Shown piece by piece: positions 53,732 through 63,069 of a stretch of 64,000 nucleotides of DNA; positions within the stretch are counted from its first letter, which is position 1, and each line of letters begins with the position of its first letter. Under the pieces are notes generated by a model, which was not told the DNA's origin, did not search any database, and worked only from the letters and a program-made list of their open reading frames with translations. The translations under genes and the position numbers were made by a program. Source of the DNA: Pseudomonas sp. GM78 (GTDB lineage: Bacteria; Pseudomonadota; Gammaproteobacteria; Pseudomonadales; Pseudomonadaceae); the NCBI RefSeq assembly GCF_000282475.1, contig NZ_AKJF01000066.1, forward strand, positions 51,622 to 115,621, given 5' to 3'.

Positions 53732-55102
53732 ATGCAATCGACCAAGAAGCCGACTCACGTCCGCTATTTGATCCTGCTCATGCTGTTTCTGGTGACCACG
53801 ATCAACTACGCCGACCGCGCTACCATCGCCATCGCCGGTTCCAGCCTGCAAAAAGACCTCGGCATAGACGCGGTTACCCTTGGCTACATCTTCTCTGCAT
53901 TCGGTTGGGCCTACGTGGCGGGGCAAATTCCCGGTGGCTGGCTGCTGGACCGTTTCGGTTCGAAAAAAATCTATGCGCTGAGCATCTTCACCTGGTCGCT
54001 GTTCACCGTGCTGCAGGGTTATGTCGGCGAGTTCGGCATGTCCACGGCGGTGGTTGCGCTGTTCATGCTGCGCTTTTTGGTCGGTCTGGCCGAAGCGCCG
54101 TCCTTCCCCGGCAACGCGCGCATCGTCGCGGCCTGGTTCCCGACCGCTGAACGTGGCACCGCTTCGGCGATCTTCAACTCGGCGCAATACTTTGCCACCG
54201 TGTTGTTCGCGCCGCTGATGGGCTGGATCGTCTATAGCTTCGGCTGGCAGCACGTGTTCATCGTCATGGGCGTGATCGGCATCATCTTCTCCGGCATCTG
54301 GCTGAAAGTGATCTACAGCCCGCGCGAACATCCGATGATCAACGACGCCGAGTTCAAGCACATCGCCGATAACGGTGGCATGGTCGACATGGATCAGACC
54401 AAGGGCAAAGGTGCAAAAGGCGACGGTCCGAAGTGGGACTACATCCGCCAACTGCTGACCAACCGCATGATGCTGGGTGTGTACCTGGGCCAGTACTGCA
54501 TCAACGGCATCACTTATTTCTTCCTGACCTGGTTCCCGGTGTACCTGGTTCAAGAGCGCGGCATGACCATCCTCAAGGCCGGTTTCATCGCCTCGTTGCC
54601 GGCGATCTGCGGCTTCATCGGTGGCGTGCTTGGCGGGGTGATTTCCGATTACCTGCTGCGCAAGGGCCATTCCCTGACCTTCGCCCGCAAGGCGCCGATC
54701 ATCGCTGGCCTGCTGGTGTCCAGCAGCATCGTGGCCTGCAACTACGTGGATGTTGAATGGATGGTCGTGGGCTTCATGGCCCTGGCGTTCTTCGGCAAAG
54801 GCGTGGGTGCCTTGGGTTGGGCGGTGGTGTCCGATACCTCGCCAAAACAGATCGCCGGTCTCAGCGGTGGCTTGTTCAATACCTTCGGCAACCTGGCGTC
54901 GATCACCACGCCGATCGTCATCGGCTACATCATCAGTTCCACCGGTTCGTTCAAATGGGCGCTGGTGTTTGTCGGTTGCAACGCACTGGTCGCGGTGTTC
55001 AGCTATCTGGTGATCGTCGGTCCGATCAAGCGTGTGGTGCTCAAGGAGCCGCCGGTCAACGGTCCTGAAGCATCCGGTAAATTGTCTCAAGCGCATTCCT
55101 GA
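53732..55102 (+). CDS. gudP: MFS transporter for galactarate/glucarate (GudP/GarP-like)
   Basis: 456 residues from the ATG at 53732 (GGGAG upstream); the frame to 53645 is in the REP pair. Twelve membrane helices of the anion:cation symporter (ACS) type; [20 protein letters not shown] and [14 protein letters not shown] are typical of the GudP/ExuT group. It imports aldarates with protons. Its place between the dehydrogenase and GarD supports galactarate or glucarate as substrate; which one cannot be told. Confidence 0.9.
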   Translation: MQSTKKPTHVRYLILLMLFLVTTINYADRATIAIAGSSLQKDLGIDAVTLGYIFSAFGWAYVAGQIPGGWLLDRFGSKKIYALSIFTWSLFTVLQGYVGEFGMSTAVVALFMLRFLVGLAEAPSFPGNARIVAAWFPTAERGTASAIFNSAQYFATVLFAPLMGWIVYSFGWQHVFIVMGVIGIIFSGIWLKVIYSPREHPMINDAEFKHIADNGGMVDMDQTKGKGAKGDGPKWDYIRQLLTNRMMLGVYLGQYCINGITYFFLTWFPVYLVQERGMTILKAGFIASLPAICGFIGGVLGGVISDYLLRKGHSLTFARKAPIIAGLLVSSSIVACNYVDVEWMVVGFMALAFFGKGVGALGWAVVSDTSPKQIAGLSGGLFNTFGNLASITTPIVIGYIISSTGSFKWALVFVGCNALVAVFSYLVIVGPIKRVVLKEPPVNGPEASGKLSQAHS

Positions 55103-55113
55103 GGAGCGGCGTC

Positions 55114-56667
55114 ATGCAGTTGATTGAACATTCTGATTCGCCGCGCTACATCCGCCTGCACGAGCGGGACAACGTGGTGATCGTGGTCAATGACCAGGGG
55201 GTGCCGGCCGGCACCGAGTTTTCCGATGGCCTGGTCACCGTCGACTTCGTGCCACAGAGCCACAAGGTCACTTTGGAAGACATTCCCGAAGGTGGCCAGG
55301 TGATTCGTTACGGGCAGGTCATCGGCTACGCCCTGCAGCCGATCCCCCGTGGCAGTTGGGTCAAGGAAGATCAACTGCGCATGCCGACCGCGCCACCGCT
55401 GGACAGCTTGCCGCTGTCCACCGACGTGCCGGCCGCGCAGGCACCGCTGCAAGGCTATACCTTCGAGGGTTATCGCAACGCCGATGGTACGGTGGGCACG
55501 CGCAACATTCTCGGGATCACCACCACGGTGCAATGCGTGACCGGTGTGCTGGATCATGCGGTCAGGCGCATCAAGGACGAGCTGCTGCCCAAGTACCCGC
55601 ACGTCGATGACGTGGTGGCACTGACCCACAGCTATGGCTGTGGCGTGGCGATCACCGCCACCGACGCCTACATCCCGATCCGCACCGTGCGCAACCTGGC
55701 ACGCAACCCGAACCTGGGCGGCGAGGCACTGGTGATCAGCCTGGGCTGCGAGAAGTTGCAGGCCGGGCAGGTGATGCACGAGGGCGATGCGTCGGTGGAT
55801 CTGAGCGAGCCGTGGCTGTATCGCCTGCAGGATTCCAGCCACGGTTTTACCGAGATGATCGAGCAGATCATGGAACTGGCTGAAACCCGTTTGAAGAAGC
55901 TCGATCAACGCCGTCGGGAAACCGTACCGGCGTCCGAGCTGATCCTGGGCATGCAGTGTGGCGGCAGCGATGCGTTTTCCGGGATCACCGCCAACCCGGC
56001 CCTGGGCTATGCCTCGGACCTGTTGCTGCGTGCGGGTGCGACGGTGATGTTCTCCGAAGTCACCGAAGTGCGTGATGCGATCTACCTGCTGACCTCCCGC
56101 GCGCAAACCAAAGAGGTTGCCCAGGAATTGGTACGGGAAATGGACTGGTACGACCGTTACCTGGCCAAGGGCGAGGCGGATCGCAGCGCCAACACCACAC
56201 CGGGCAACAAGAAGGGCGGTTTGTCGAACATCGTCGAGAAGTCCCTGGGTTCGATCGTCAAGTCCGGTAGCAGCGCCATCACCGGCGTGCTCGGCCCTGG
56301 CGAGCGGTTCAAGGAAAAAGGCCTGATCTTCTGCGCCACCCCGGCCAGTGACTTTGTCTGCGGGACGTTGCAATTGGCGGCGGGGATGAACCTGCATGTG
56401 TTCACTACCGGCCGCGGCACGCCTTACGGGCTGGCCATGGCACCGGTGGTGAAGGTATCGACCCGGACCGAGTTGGCGCAGCGCTGGCCGGACCTGATCG
56501 ACATCGACGCCGGGCGCATCGCTACCGGGCGGGCGTCCATCGAGGAGCTGGGCTGGGAGTTGTTCCACTACTACCTGGATGTGGCCAGTGGCAAGCAGCA
56601 GACTTGGGCTGAAAAGCACAAGCTGCACAACGACATCACCCTGTTCAACCCGGCGCCGATTACCTGA
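55114..56667 (+). CDS. garD: Galactarate dehydratase
   Basis: 517 residues, UxaA/GarD family. N-terminal SAF-like domain (about 1-90: [28 protein letters not shown]), then a catalytic part with [31 protein letters not shown] and [19 protein letters not shown]. It dehydrates galactarate to 5-keto-4-deoxyglucarate, the KdgD substrate. RBS GAGGAG; 11 bases after gudP. No glucarate dehydratase is in the window. Confidence 0.94.
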   Translation: MQLIEHSDSPRYIRLHERDNVVIVVNDQGVPAGTEFSDGLVTVDFVPQSHKVTLEDIPEGGQVIRYGQVIGYALQPIPRGSWVKEDQLRMPTAPPLDSLPLSTDVPAAQAPLQGYTFEGYRNADGTVGTRNILGITTTVQCVTGVLDHAVRRIKDELLPKYPHVDDVVALTHSYGCGVAITATDAYIPIRTVRNLARNPNLGGEALVISLGCEKLQAGQVMHEGDASVDLSEPWLYRLQDSSHGFTEMIEQIMELAETRLKKLDQRRRETVPASELILGMQCGGSDAFSGITANPALGYASDLLLRAGATVMFSEVTEVRDAIYLLTSRAQTKEVAQELVREMDWYDRYLAKGEADRSANTTPGNKKGGLSNIVEKSLGSIVKSGSSAITGVLGPGERFKEKGLIFCATPASDFVCGTLQLAAGMNLHVFTTGRGTPYGLAMAPVVKVSTRTELAQRWPDLIDIDAGRIATGRASIEELGWELFHYYLDVASGKQQTWAEKHKLHNDITLFNPAPIT

Positions 56668-56685
56668 GACCGCGTTATCGTTCTT

Positions 56686-56778
56686 CGCTGGCAAGCCAGC
56701 TCCCACAGGGTGCTTCTTTGTTGCGCAAATTGTGTGAACAATGAAGATCACTGTGGGAGCTGGCTTGCCAGCGATGGC
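56686..56778. repeat. REP pair (GCTGGCTTGCCAGC type)
   Basis: CGCTGGCAAGCCAGCTCCCA and TGGGAGCTGGCTTGCCAGCG, perfect inverted arms; same type as 53590-53676. It closes the galactarate operon. Confidence 0.9.
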
Positions 56779-56854
56779 GAACTCCCAGACGCCGACGTCG
56801 CAGGTGGCTTATCATTAGCCCCCTAACGACGCCCACCTCAAGGTCCTCCCCGGC

Positions 56855-57796
56855 ATGCTGGCAATTTTCCTCGAAACCCTGAACATCACCGCCCCGGTGT
56901 TCGCCATGCTGTTTCTGGGGGTGTTGCTCAAGCGCATCGACTGGATCAACGACAACTTCATCCACACCGCCTCGTCCCTGGTGTTCAACGTCACCATGCC
57001 GGCGCTGCTGTTTCTGGGCATCCTGCATGCCGACTTGCACGCCGCGTTGCAACCGGCCCTGCTGATCTACTTCTCCCTCGCGACCCTGGTGTGCTTTGCC
57101 ATCGCCTGGGGCTGGGCGATCTTTCGGTGCCCGCGCGAAGACCGGGGGATCTACACCCAGGGTGCGTTTCGCGGTAACAACGGCGTGATCGGCCTGGCGC
57201 TGGCCGCGAGCATGTACGGCGACTACGGGATCTCCCTCGGGGCGATTCTGGCGGCGCTGGTGATTCTGTTCTACAACACGCTCTCGACCATTGTGCTGGC
57301 GGTGTACAGCCCGGTGATCAAGTCCGACCCGTGGAGCATTTGCAAAAGCGTGTTCAGCAACCCGCTGATCATCAGCGTAATCGCGGCGGCGCCCTTTGCT
57401 TATTTCAACATCGGCTTGCCCGGCTGGCTGGAGACGTCCGGCCAGTATCTGGCGCAAACCACCTTGCCGTTGGCGTTGATCTGCATAGGCGGCACGCTGT
57501 CGCTGGCGGCGATGCGAAAGAGTGGCTCGATGGCGCTCAGTTCAAGCCTGGTGAAAATGCTCGGCCTGCCCATTCTGGCGACCCTGGGTGCCTGGCTTTG
57601 GGGCTTTCGCGGTGCGGAGCTGGGGATTCTGTTCCTGTACTTCGGCAGCCCGACCGCCGCCGCCAGTTTCGTCATGGCCCGGGCGGCGGATGGCAATCAC
57701 GAGTTGGCAGCGGCGATTATCGTGATCACCACGCTGATGGCTGCGGTCACCACCAACATCGGGATCTTTTTGTTGCAGTGGGGTGGGTGGATCTAG
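56855..57796 (+). CDS. AEC-family (auxin efflux carrier type) transporter
   Basis: 313 residues with about ten membrane helices in two inverted halves. The first half has PVFAMLFLGVLLKRIDWIND and TMPALLFLGIL; the second has TTLPLALICIGGTLSLAAM and FGSPTAAASFVMARA. Bacterial members export or import small carboxylates or amino acids; malonate and malate are known cases. No regulator is adjacent and the substrate is unknown. The start has AAGG upstream. Confidence 0.88.
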   Translation: MLAIFLETLNITAPVFAMLFLGVLLKRIDWINDNFIHTASSLVFNVTMPALLFLGILHADLHAALQPALLIYFSLATLVCFAIAWGWAIFRCPREDRGIYTQGAFRGNNGVIGLALAASMYGDYGISLGAILAALVILFYNTLSTIVLAVYSPVIKSDPWSICKSVFSNPLIISVIAAAPFAYFNIGLPGWLETSGQYLAQTTLPLALICIGGTLSLAAMRKSGSMALSSSLVKMLGLPILATLGAWLWGFRGAELGILFLYFGSPTAAASFVMARAADGNHELAAAIIVITTLMAAVTTNIGIFLLQWGGWI

Positions 57797-57801
57797 CGCC
57801 G

Positions 57802-59268
57802 CTAATCGTCAGCCAGGGTTTTGCACGCCGGCTCGATTACCGGAGGTGCCTGGCTCGGATAGCGCATGGGCATGACCTGCACCGGGGTCGTCACGGCGAA
57901 GCCATCGGCAAAGATCGCTTCGACAAAGGTCGCTTTCCAGCCATTTTCTGGAGTGTCGATCTGCATGCCACCGTCGAGCGGGTCGGTGAGGCTCAGCTCT
58001 TGCGGTTCGTACTGGATGCCACAGGGCTGACGAAAGTCCCGGGCGTGCGGATTGGCCGCCGTCCACTGGATCACCCGTACCGGTGCTTCGGAAAACTGCA
58101 GTCCAATCTTTTGTGGTTGCTGATCCGGGCGCAATGAAATGACCGGCAAGGGCTTATCCTGTTGCCAGCGATTGATGACAGGTATCAGCGAGTTCTCGAT
58201 GAACCGTTTGATGCCGTAGTGACTGGCATTGGGCGCGACTCGCAAAGCTTTCGGACCTGGAAGCCGGTCGAAGAAAAATCGCGCATTGTCTGGCAGGAAG
58301 AAATCGTCGCTGCTGGCGTTGACGATGTATTTCGAGATCGCCAGGCGCTCGGCATAGCGAGTCTGCAGGTAGTTCAGCGGGTCTTCGATTTGCATCAGGC
58401 GGGCGAAGTTTTCAGTCTTTATCCGTTGGGTGATGCCTTCGTGATGATAGTCAAAAAAAGCCAGTGGCCAGTGCTTGCCGTAGCTTTGATAGGTATGTTC
58501 AAGGACGTTATCCGTGCCCAGCACGTCGATGACAAATGGCACGATGGCCTTGACCCTCTCGTCGGCAATGGCTGTCAGCCAAACGGCCCAGCCACGTTTC
58601 GATGCGCCGCTGGCAATGAAATGGTCTATTCCCCAGGGTTGCAGTTCCTTTTGCGCGAGGTCCATGGCCTTGACCATCGACACCACCATGGGCAGGCGCA
58701 CCGACATGAACGGGCGCTGGTAAGGGGCATCGAGGAAGAGTTTCCAGCTGTGGGCGACGCTGGCGTCTTCAGTGCGCGCAATGCCGTCATCGGCATAGGT
58801 CAGGTACTGGTTCGGAACGTTGCTGACTGAAATGACAATCGTGCGTGTCTTACCCGCTACTTCAAGCGCCATGGCTTCGGTGAAGTCAGTGGGTTCGTTG
58901 GCATTGGTTGGCCCGGCGTTGGCGGTTCCGTTGTTGGCCACCAGCAGGGCTTGGCTGTGCAGGGCGTTGTCCGGAATGTAGATGTCAACCGTGTGTTTCC
59001 ACTGTGCCGGGCTGACCAAACCCTGTGGCGACCATTGCTGGGAAGACAATTCGAAACTGCGCTTTTCCACGCCGGGAAATATCGTACTCGCCTTGGCGGC
59101 GTAAAGCAGTGGGTTGGCATCTTCGGCTTTCTTGTAACAAGCGAGCACTTCGCTGAAGTCTTGACCGCTGGCTTCGAAACACGCTTGGGCAGAGGCATGA
59201 ATCGAGCTGCTGACGAGCAGGCTGGACAACATCAATTTCGACAATACGAACCTGGTGTTCATTCCCAT
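57802..59268 (-). CDS. PhoPQ-activated pathogenicity-related protein (PqaA-like)
   Basis: 488 residues from the ATG at 59268, which has AGGAAGG five bases upstream; an ATG at 59262 is the alternative. Signal peptide (LSKLMLSSLLVSSSIHASA), then an alpha/beta-hydrolase-like domain with ASGASKRGWAVWLTA (nucleophile-elbow-like GASKRG), VPFVIDVLG and DDFFLPDNARFF, the pattern of the PhoPQ-regulated PqaA family. Enzymatic activity unproven. Its leader can form two mutually exclusive hairpins (59309-59355). Confidence 0.85.
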   Translation of the reverse strand: MGMNTRFVLSKLMLSSLLVSSSIHASAQACFEASGQDFSEVLACYKKAEDANPLLYAAKASTIFPGVEKRSFELSSQQWSPQGLVSPAQWKHTVDIYIPDNALHSQALLVANNGTANAGPTNANEPTDFTEAMALEVAGKTRTIVISVSNVPNQYLTYADDGIARTEDASVAHSWKLFLDAPYQRPFMSVRLPMVVSMVKAMDLAQKELQPWGIDHFIASGASKRGWAVWLTAIADERVKAIVPFVIDVLGTDNVLEHTYQSYGKHWPLAFFDYHHEGITQRIKTENFARLMQIEDPLNYLQTRYAERLAISKYIVNASSDDFFLPDNARFFFDRLPGPKALRVAPNASHYGIKRFIENSLIPVINRWQQDKPLPVISLRPDQQPQKIGLQFSEAPVRVIQWTAANPHARDFRQPCGIQYEPQELSLTDPLDGGMQIDTPENGWKATFVEAIFADGFAVTTPVQVMPMRYPSQAPPVIEPACKTLADD

Positions 59269-59308
59269 GGGAGCCTTCCTTGTGATGCAGGGAAAGGCTC
59301 GAATCCTC

Positions 59309-59355
59309 GGCGCAGCAAGCTGCGCCGACCATTCCCCGGGTTTTTGGTCGGCGCA
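59309..59355 (-). promoter_or_regulatory. Alternative hairpins in the leader of the PqaA-like gene
   Basis: TGCGCCGACC (59321-59330) pairs perfectly with GGTCGGCGCA (59346-59355), and GCTGCGCC (59319-59326) pairs perfectly with GGCGCAGC (59309-59316). The two stems share bases and cannot form together. Confidence 0.45.
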
Positions 59356-59458
59356 GTGTGTCGAAAAGAGGTTTGCGGGAACAGGTTTGGCAGGGCGCCT
59401 TTTATTGTCGAAATATGTGGGTGAACTGATTAGCCCCGAGGGTAACCAAGAGAAGTGT

Positions 59459-59839
59459 TCACACCGGCTTCTGATAGCTGTCGATCACTTCCTGCGCCGC
59501 GCGAAACGCATCGATCGCCGCCGGCACCCCGGCATACACCGCGCAATGTAGCAGCGCTTCGCGGATCTCTTCCACGGTACAGCCGTTGTTCAGCGCACCG
59601 CGCACGTGGCCTTTCAATTCCTGCGGGCATTTGAGCGCCGTCAGCGCTGCGAGCGTGATCAGGCTGCGGGTTTTCAGCGGCAGGCCTTCGCGATTCCAGA
59701 CCCCGCCCCAGGCGTGTTCGTTGACGAAATCCTGCAGCGGCTGGGTGAATTCGGTAGCGTTGCCCAGTGCGCGGTCGACGAAGGTGTCGCCCATCACTTG
59801 GCGACGTACTTCAACGCCGGTTTTCTTGTTCTCGGTCAT
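59459..59839 (-). CDS. Carboxymuconolactone decarboxylase family protein (PcaC-like)
   Basis: 126 residues, all-helical AhpD/CMD fold. Motifs GVWNREGLPLKTRSLI, TALKCPQELKGHVRGALNNG and EALLHCAVYAGVPAAIDAF are close to 4-carboxymuconolactone decarboxylase (PcaC) of the protocatechuate pathway. It lacks the CxxC of AhpD. There are no other pca genes nearby, so the substrate is open. Its ATG overlaps the stop of the antiporter gene (ATGA); GAGGGA upstream. Confidence 0.87.
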   Translation of the reverse strand: MTENKKTGVEVRRQVMGDTFVDRALGNATEFTQPLQDFVNEHAWGGVWNREGLPLKTRSLITLAALTALKCPQELKGHVRGALNNGCTVEEIREALLHCAVYAGVPAAIDAFRAAQEVIDSYQKPV

Positions 59840-60897
59840 GGCGATTCCCTCTTGTGGTGTTGGCGACGCCAGGCGCGCAATGACGTGAACAGCAGGAACG
59901 CCATTAGCGCTGGCAGGACGAAAAACAGCATCAGGTGTTCAAGCTTGCCCGCCAGCGGCATGCCGGTGGTGAACGACACCACGTGCAGGCCGTAGGCCAG
60001 GTACAGGCCCAGAAACAGCAGGCCTTCGACGCGGGTCACTCGGTAGCCGGAATAGAACATCGGCAGGCATAGCACGGCGACACCGAGCATCACAGGCAGG
60101 TCGAAATCCAGCGCGTTGGGCGACACCGACAGCGGCGCTGGCGCGAGCAGTGCGGTCAAGCCCAGCACACCCAGGAGGTTGAACAGGTTGCTGCCGATCA
60201 CGTTGCCCACGGCGATCTCGCGTTCACCGCGCAGCGCCGCGATCAGCGAGGTGGCGAGCTCCGGCAGGGACGTGCTGACGGCAACGATGGTCAGGCCGAT
60301 GATGCGTTCTGACAGCCCGAGGTCTGTGGCGACCGATACCGCTGCGCCCAGCAGCAGATGTCCGGCATACACCAGCATCGCCAGGCCGGTGACGATCATC
60401 AGCAGGCTGCTGATCCACGGTGCCTGCCCTGTGTGATCATGGCTCGATACCGGGCGCACCGAATGCCGCGATTGGCGTAACAGCAAAGCCAGGTACAGCA
60501 GGAGCGCCGTCAGCAAAATCACGCCGTCGACACGGGTCAGATCCTCGTTCCAGGCCAGAATGAAGACCAGCAGGCTGGCGCCGATCATCAGCGGAATATC
60601 CAGGCGCACCAGTTGCCGTGACACCCGCAACGGGATGATCAGCGCCGACAATCCGAGCGTGACGAGGATGTTGAAAATGCTGCTGCCGATCACGCTGCCC
60701 ACGGCGATGTCGGCGTTGTGCGCCAGGGTGGCTTGCAGGCTGACCGCCATTTGCGGTGCGCTGCTGCCGAGGGCGACGATGGTCAGGCCGATGATCAGCG
60801 GGCGTACATGCAGGCGGGCTGCCAGGCGCACGGCAGCACGCACCATCAGTTCGGCGCCGGCAATCAGCAGCACCAGCCCGCTGAGCAATTCGATCAC
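59836..60897 (-). CDS. Calcium/sodium antiporter (CaCA family, YrbG-like)
   Basis: 353 residues, GTG start. Two homologous halves of five helices each with the alpha-repeat signatures ALGSSAPQMAVSL (residues 43-55) and VSTSLPELATSLIA (near 205-218). The first repeat has Q where E is usual (SAPE); the second keeps LPE. Acidic linker region between halves. It exchanges cations across the inner membrane. The ribosome-binding site is weak. Confidence 0.9.
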   Translation of the reverse strand: MIELLSGLVLLIAGAELMVRAAVRLAARLHVRPLIIGLTIVALGSSAPQMAVSLQATLAHNADIAVGSVIGSSIFNILVTLGLSALIIPLRVSRQLVRLDIPLMIGASLLVFILAWNEDLTRVDGVILLTALLLYLALLLRQSRHSVRPVSSHDHTGQAPWISSLLMIVTGLAMLVYAGHLLLGAAVSVATDLGLSERIIGLTIVAVSTSLPELATSLIAALRGEREIAVGNVIGSNLFNLLGVLGLTALLAPAPLSVSPNALDFDLPVMLGVAVLCLPMFYSGYRVTRVEGLLFLGLYLAYGLHVVSFTTGMPLAGKLEHLMLFFVLPALMAFLLFTSLRAWRRQHHKRESP

Positions 60898-60947
60898 GCT
60901 GATCAGGGGTAAATCGGCTAGTCCGAAAATGGTCGGGGCTCCGTCGG

Positions 60948-61319
60948 TCAGTCGAGGGCTTGCACGCGAACCCGCGCGGTGCCGCTCTTGAGCATGCCCA
61001 GCCGTTCGGCGGCTTCATGGGACAGGTCGATCAGGCGGCCACGGGTGTGCGGGCCCCGGTCATTGATGCGCACTATGCAGGATCTGTCGTTTTTCAGGTT
61101 GGTGACCTTCACCCGTGTACCGAAGGGTAGCTGGCGATGGGCGGCGGTCATGGAATTCTTGTTGAAACGCTCGCCACTGGCGGTGCGTTTGCCTTGGTGT
61201 TTGGCGCCGTAATAGGAGGCAACGCCGGTTTTGTCGTAGCCGTGCGGGTCGACGGTGTCGGTGCTGGCGCAGCCGGCAAGTAGAGAGAGCAGGGCGCACG
61301 CACCAAGTAGACGCTTCAT
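60948..61319 (-). CDS. RlpA-like lipoprotein (double-psi beta-barrel)
   Basis: 123 residues from the ATG at 61319. Lipoprotein signal with lipobox LAGC (C17). The mature domain has the RlpA pattern GVASYYGAKHQGKRTASGERFN, LPFGTRVKVTNL and VRINDRGPHTRGRLIDLS, including the D of NDRGP that acts in RlpA transglycosylases. It lacks the SPOR domain of full RlpA. Likely acts on denuded glycan strands, or only binds them. A similar small gene adjoins gatB in P. aeruginosa. Confidence 0.88.
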   Translation of the reverse strand: MKRLLGACALLSLLAGCASTDTVDPHGYDKTGVASYYGAKHQGKRTASGERFNKNSMTAAHRQLPFGTRVKVTNLKNDRSCIVRINDRGPHTRGRLIDLSHEAAERLGMLKSGTARVRVQALD

Positions 61320-61340
61320 AGAAAGGTTTCCCGAAACAAA

Positions 61341-61430
61341 TGTGGGAGCGAGCCTGCTCGCGAATGCAATTCTGACAGTCAACTTCGTGTTGAGTGCCGA
61401 ACCCCATTCGCGAGCAGGCTCGCTCCCACA
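61341..61430. repeat. REP pair
   Basis: TGTGGGAGCGAGCCTGCTCG and CGAGCAGGCTCGCTCCCACA, perfect 20-base inverted arms extended by CGAAT/ATTCG, between gatB and the RlpA-like gene. Confidence 0.9.
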
Positions 61431-61468
61431 GTAAATGGAGCCAGTTTTGAATGCTGGCTCTATTCTCA

Positions 61469-62914
61469 TCAGCCTTCGAGCTTGCTTTTCAGCAGTTCGT
61501 TGACCTGTTGCGGGTTGGCCTTGCCTTTGGAGGCTTTCATGGCCTGACCGACGAAGAAGCCGAACATCTTGCCGCGCTTGGCTTCGTCTGCCGCGCGGTA
61601 TTGCTCGACCTGCTCGGCATTGGCCGCGAGCATTTCGTCCAGCACCGCCGAGATCGCGCCGGTGTCGGTCACTTGCTTGAGGCCGCGCTTGTCGATGATC
61701 TCGTCCGCGCTGCCTTCGCCGTTGGCCATGGCTTCGAACACCACCTTGGCGATCTTGCCGGAGATGGTGTTGTCTTTGATGCGCAGCAGCATGCCGCCCA
61801 GAAGCTCTGCGGAAACCGGCGACTGCTCGATGTCCAGGCCTTGCTTGTTGAGCAGGCTGCCCAACTCGACCATCACCCAGTTCGCCGCCAGCTTGGCGTC
61901 GCCGCCGATGCTTGCGACCTTCTCGAAATAATCGGCTTGCTCGCGGCTGGTGGCCAGCACGCTGGCGTCATAGACCGACAGACCGAACTGCTCCTGGAAG
62001 CGCTCGCGTTTCTGCGGTGGCAATTCCGGCAGGGTGGCGCGCACGTCGTCGAGGAACGAGTTTTCGATCACGACAGGCAGCAGGTCCGGATCGGGGAAGT
62101 AACGGTAGTCGTTGGCTTCCTCCTTGCTGCGCATCGGACGGGTTTCGTCCTTGTTCGGATCGTACAGGCGGGTTTGCTGGATCACCTTGCCGCCGTCTTC
62201 GATCAGCTCGATCTGACGCTGGATTTCGCTGTTGATCGCCTTCTCGATGAAGCGGAACGAGTTGACGTTCTTGATCTCGCAGCGGGTGCCGAACTCGACC
62301 TGGCCCTTTGGACGGATCGAAACGTTGCAGTCGCAACGCAGCGAACCTTCGGCCATGTTGCCGTCGCAGATGCCCAGGTAACGCACCAGGGCGTGGATCG
62401 CCTTGACATAGGCCACGGCTTCCTTGGCGCTGCGCATGTCCGGCTCGGAAACGATTTCCAGCAACGGCGTACCGGCACGGTTCAGGTCGATGCCGCTGGC
62501 GCCGCTGAATTCTTCGTGCAGGCTCTTGCCGGCGTCCTCTTCCAGGTGCGCGCGGGTGATGCCGACGCGTTTGACCGTGCCGTCTTCGAGGGCGATGTCC
62601 AGGTGGCCCTTGCCGACGATCGGCAATTCCATCTGGCTGATCTGGTAGCCCTTGGGCAGATCCGGGTAGAAGTAGTTTTTACGGGCGAACACGTTGTGCT
62701 GGCCGATCTCGGCATCAATCGCCAGGCCGAACATAACTGCCATGCGCACCGCTTCCTGGTTCAGCACTGGCAGTACGCCGGGCATGCCCAGGTCTACGAG
62801 GCTGGCCTGGGTGTTCGGTTCGGAACCGAACGTGGTGGAACTACCGGAAAAGATTTTCGACCGGGTGGTGAGCTGGGTGTGAATCTCCAGCCCGATCACG
62901 ACTTCCCATTGCAT
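61469..62914 (-). CDS. gatB: Aspartyl/glutamyl-tRNA(Asn/Gln) amidotransferase subunit B
   Basis: 481 residues. [20 protein letters not shown] is the standard GatB start; the kinase-like cradle follows with [19 protein letters not shown] and [20 protein letters not shown], and the C-terminal YqeY-like tRNA-binding tail ends LLKSKLEG. It phosphorylates and helps transamidate Glu-tRNA(Gln) or Asp-tRNA(Asn) with ammonia from GatA. AGGAG precedes the ATG. The gap to gatA holds a long inverted repeat. Confidence 0.97.
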   Translation of the reverse strand: MQWEVVIGLEIHTQLTTRSKIFSGSSTTFGSEPNTQASLVDLGMPGVLPVLNQEAVRMAVMFGLAIDAEIGQHNVFARKNYFYPDLPKGYQISQMELPIVGKGHLDIALEDGTVKRVGITRAHLEEDAGKSLHEEFSGASGIDLNRAGTPLLEIVSEPDMRSAKEAVAYVKAIHALVRYLGICDGNMAEGSLRCDCNVSIRPKGQVEFGTRCEIKNVNSFRFIEKAINSEIQRQIELIEDGGKVIQQTRLYDPNKDETRPMRSKEEANDYRYFPDPDLLPVVIENSFLDDVRATLPELPPQKRERFQEQFGLSVYDASVLATSREQADYFEKVASIGGDAKLAANWVMVELGSLLNKQGLDIEQSPVSAELLGGMLLRIKDNTISGKIAKVVFEAMANGEGSADEIIDKRGLKQVTDTGAISAVLDEMLAANAEQVEQYRAADEAKRGKMFGFFVGQAMKASKGKANPQQVNELLKSKLEG

Positions 62915-62944
62915 GTGTGTCTCCTCAGAAGCCTTTGCTGGGGA

Positions 62945-63069
62945 TTTTGAAACGTCGCGAGCGAAGGTAAGGCAAGGCGAAAACTGGCGAGTAAGCGGAG
63001 TTGACTTTAGTCAATGAGCATTACGAGCCAGTTTTCAACGCAGCATTACCGAGCGCAGCAGTTTCAAAA
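62945..63069. repeat. 125-base imperfect inverted repeat between gatA and gatB
   Basis: Outer arms TTTTGAAAC/GTTTCAAAA are perfect. Inner matched blocks are GGTAA/TTACC, GAAAACTGGC against GCCAGTTTTC, GTAA/TTAC and the apex TTGACT TT AGTCAA. The right arm includes the gatA stop codon TGA (63064-63066). Confidence 0.8.
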
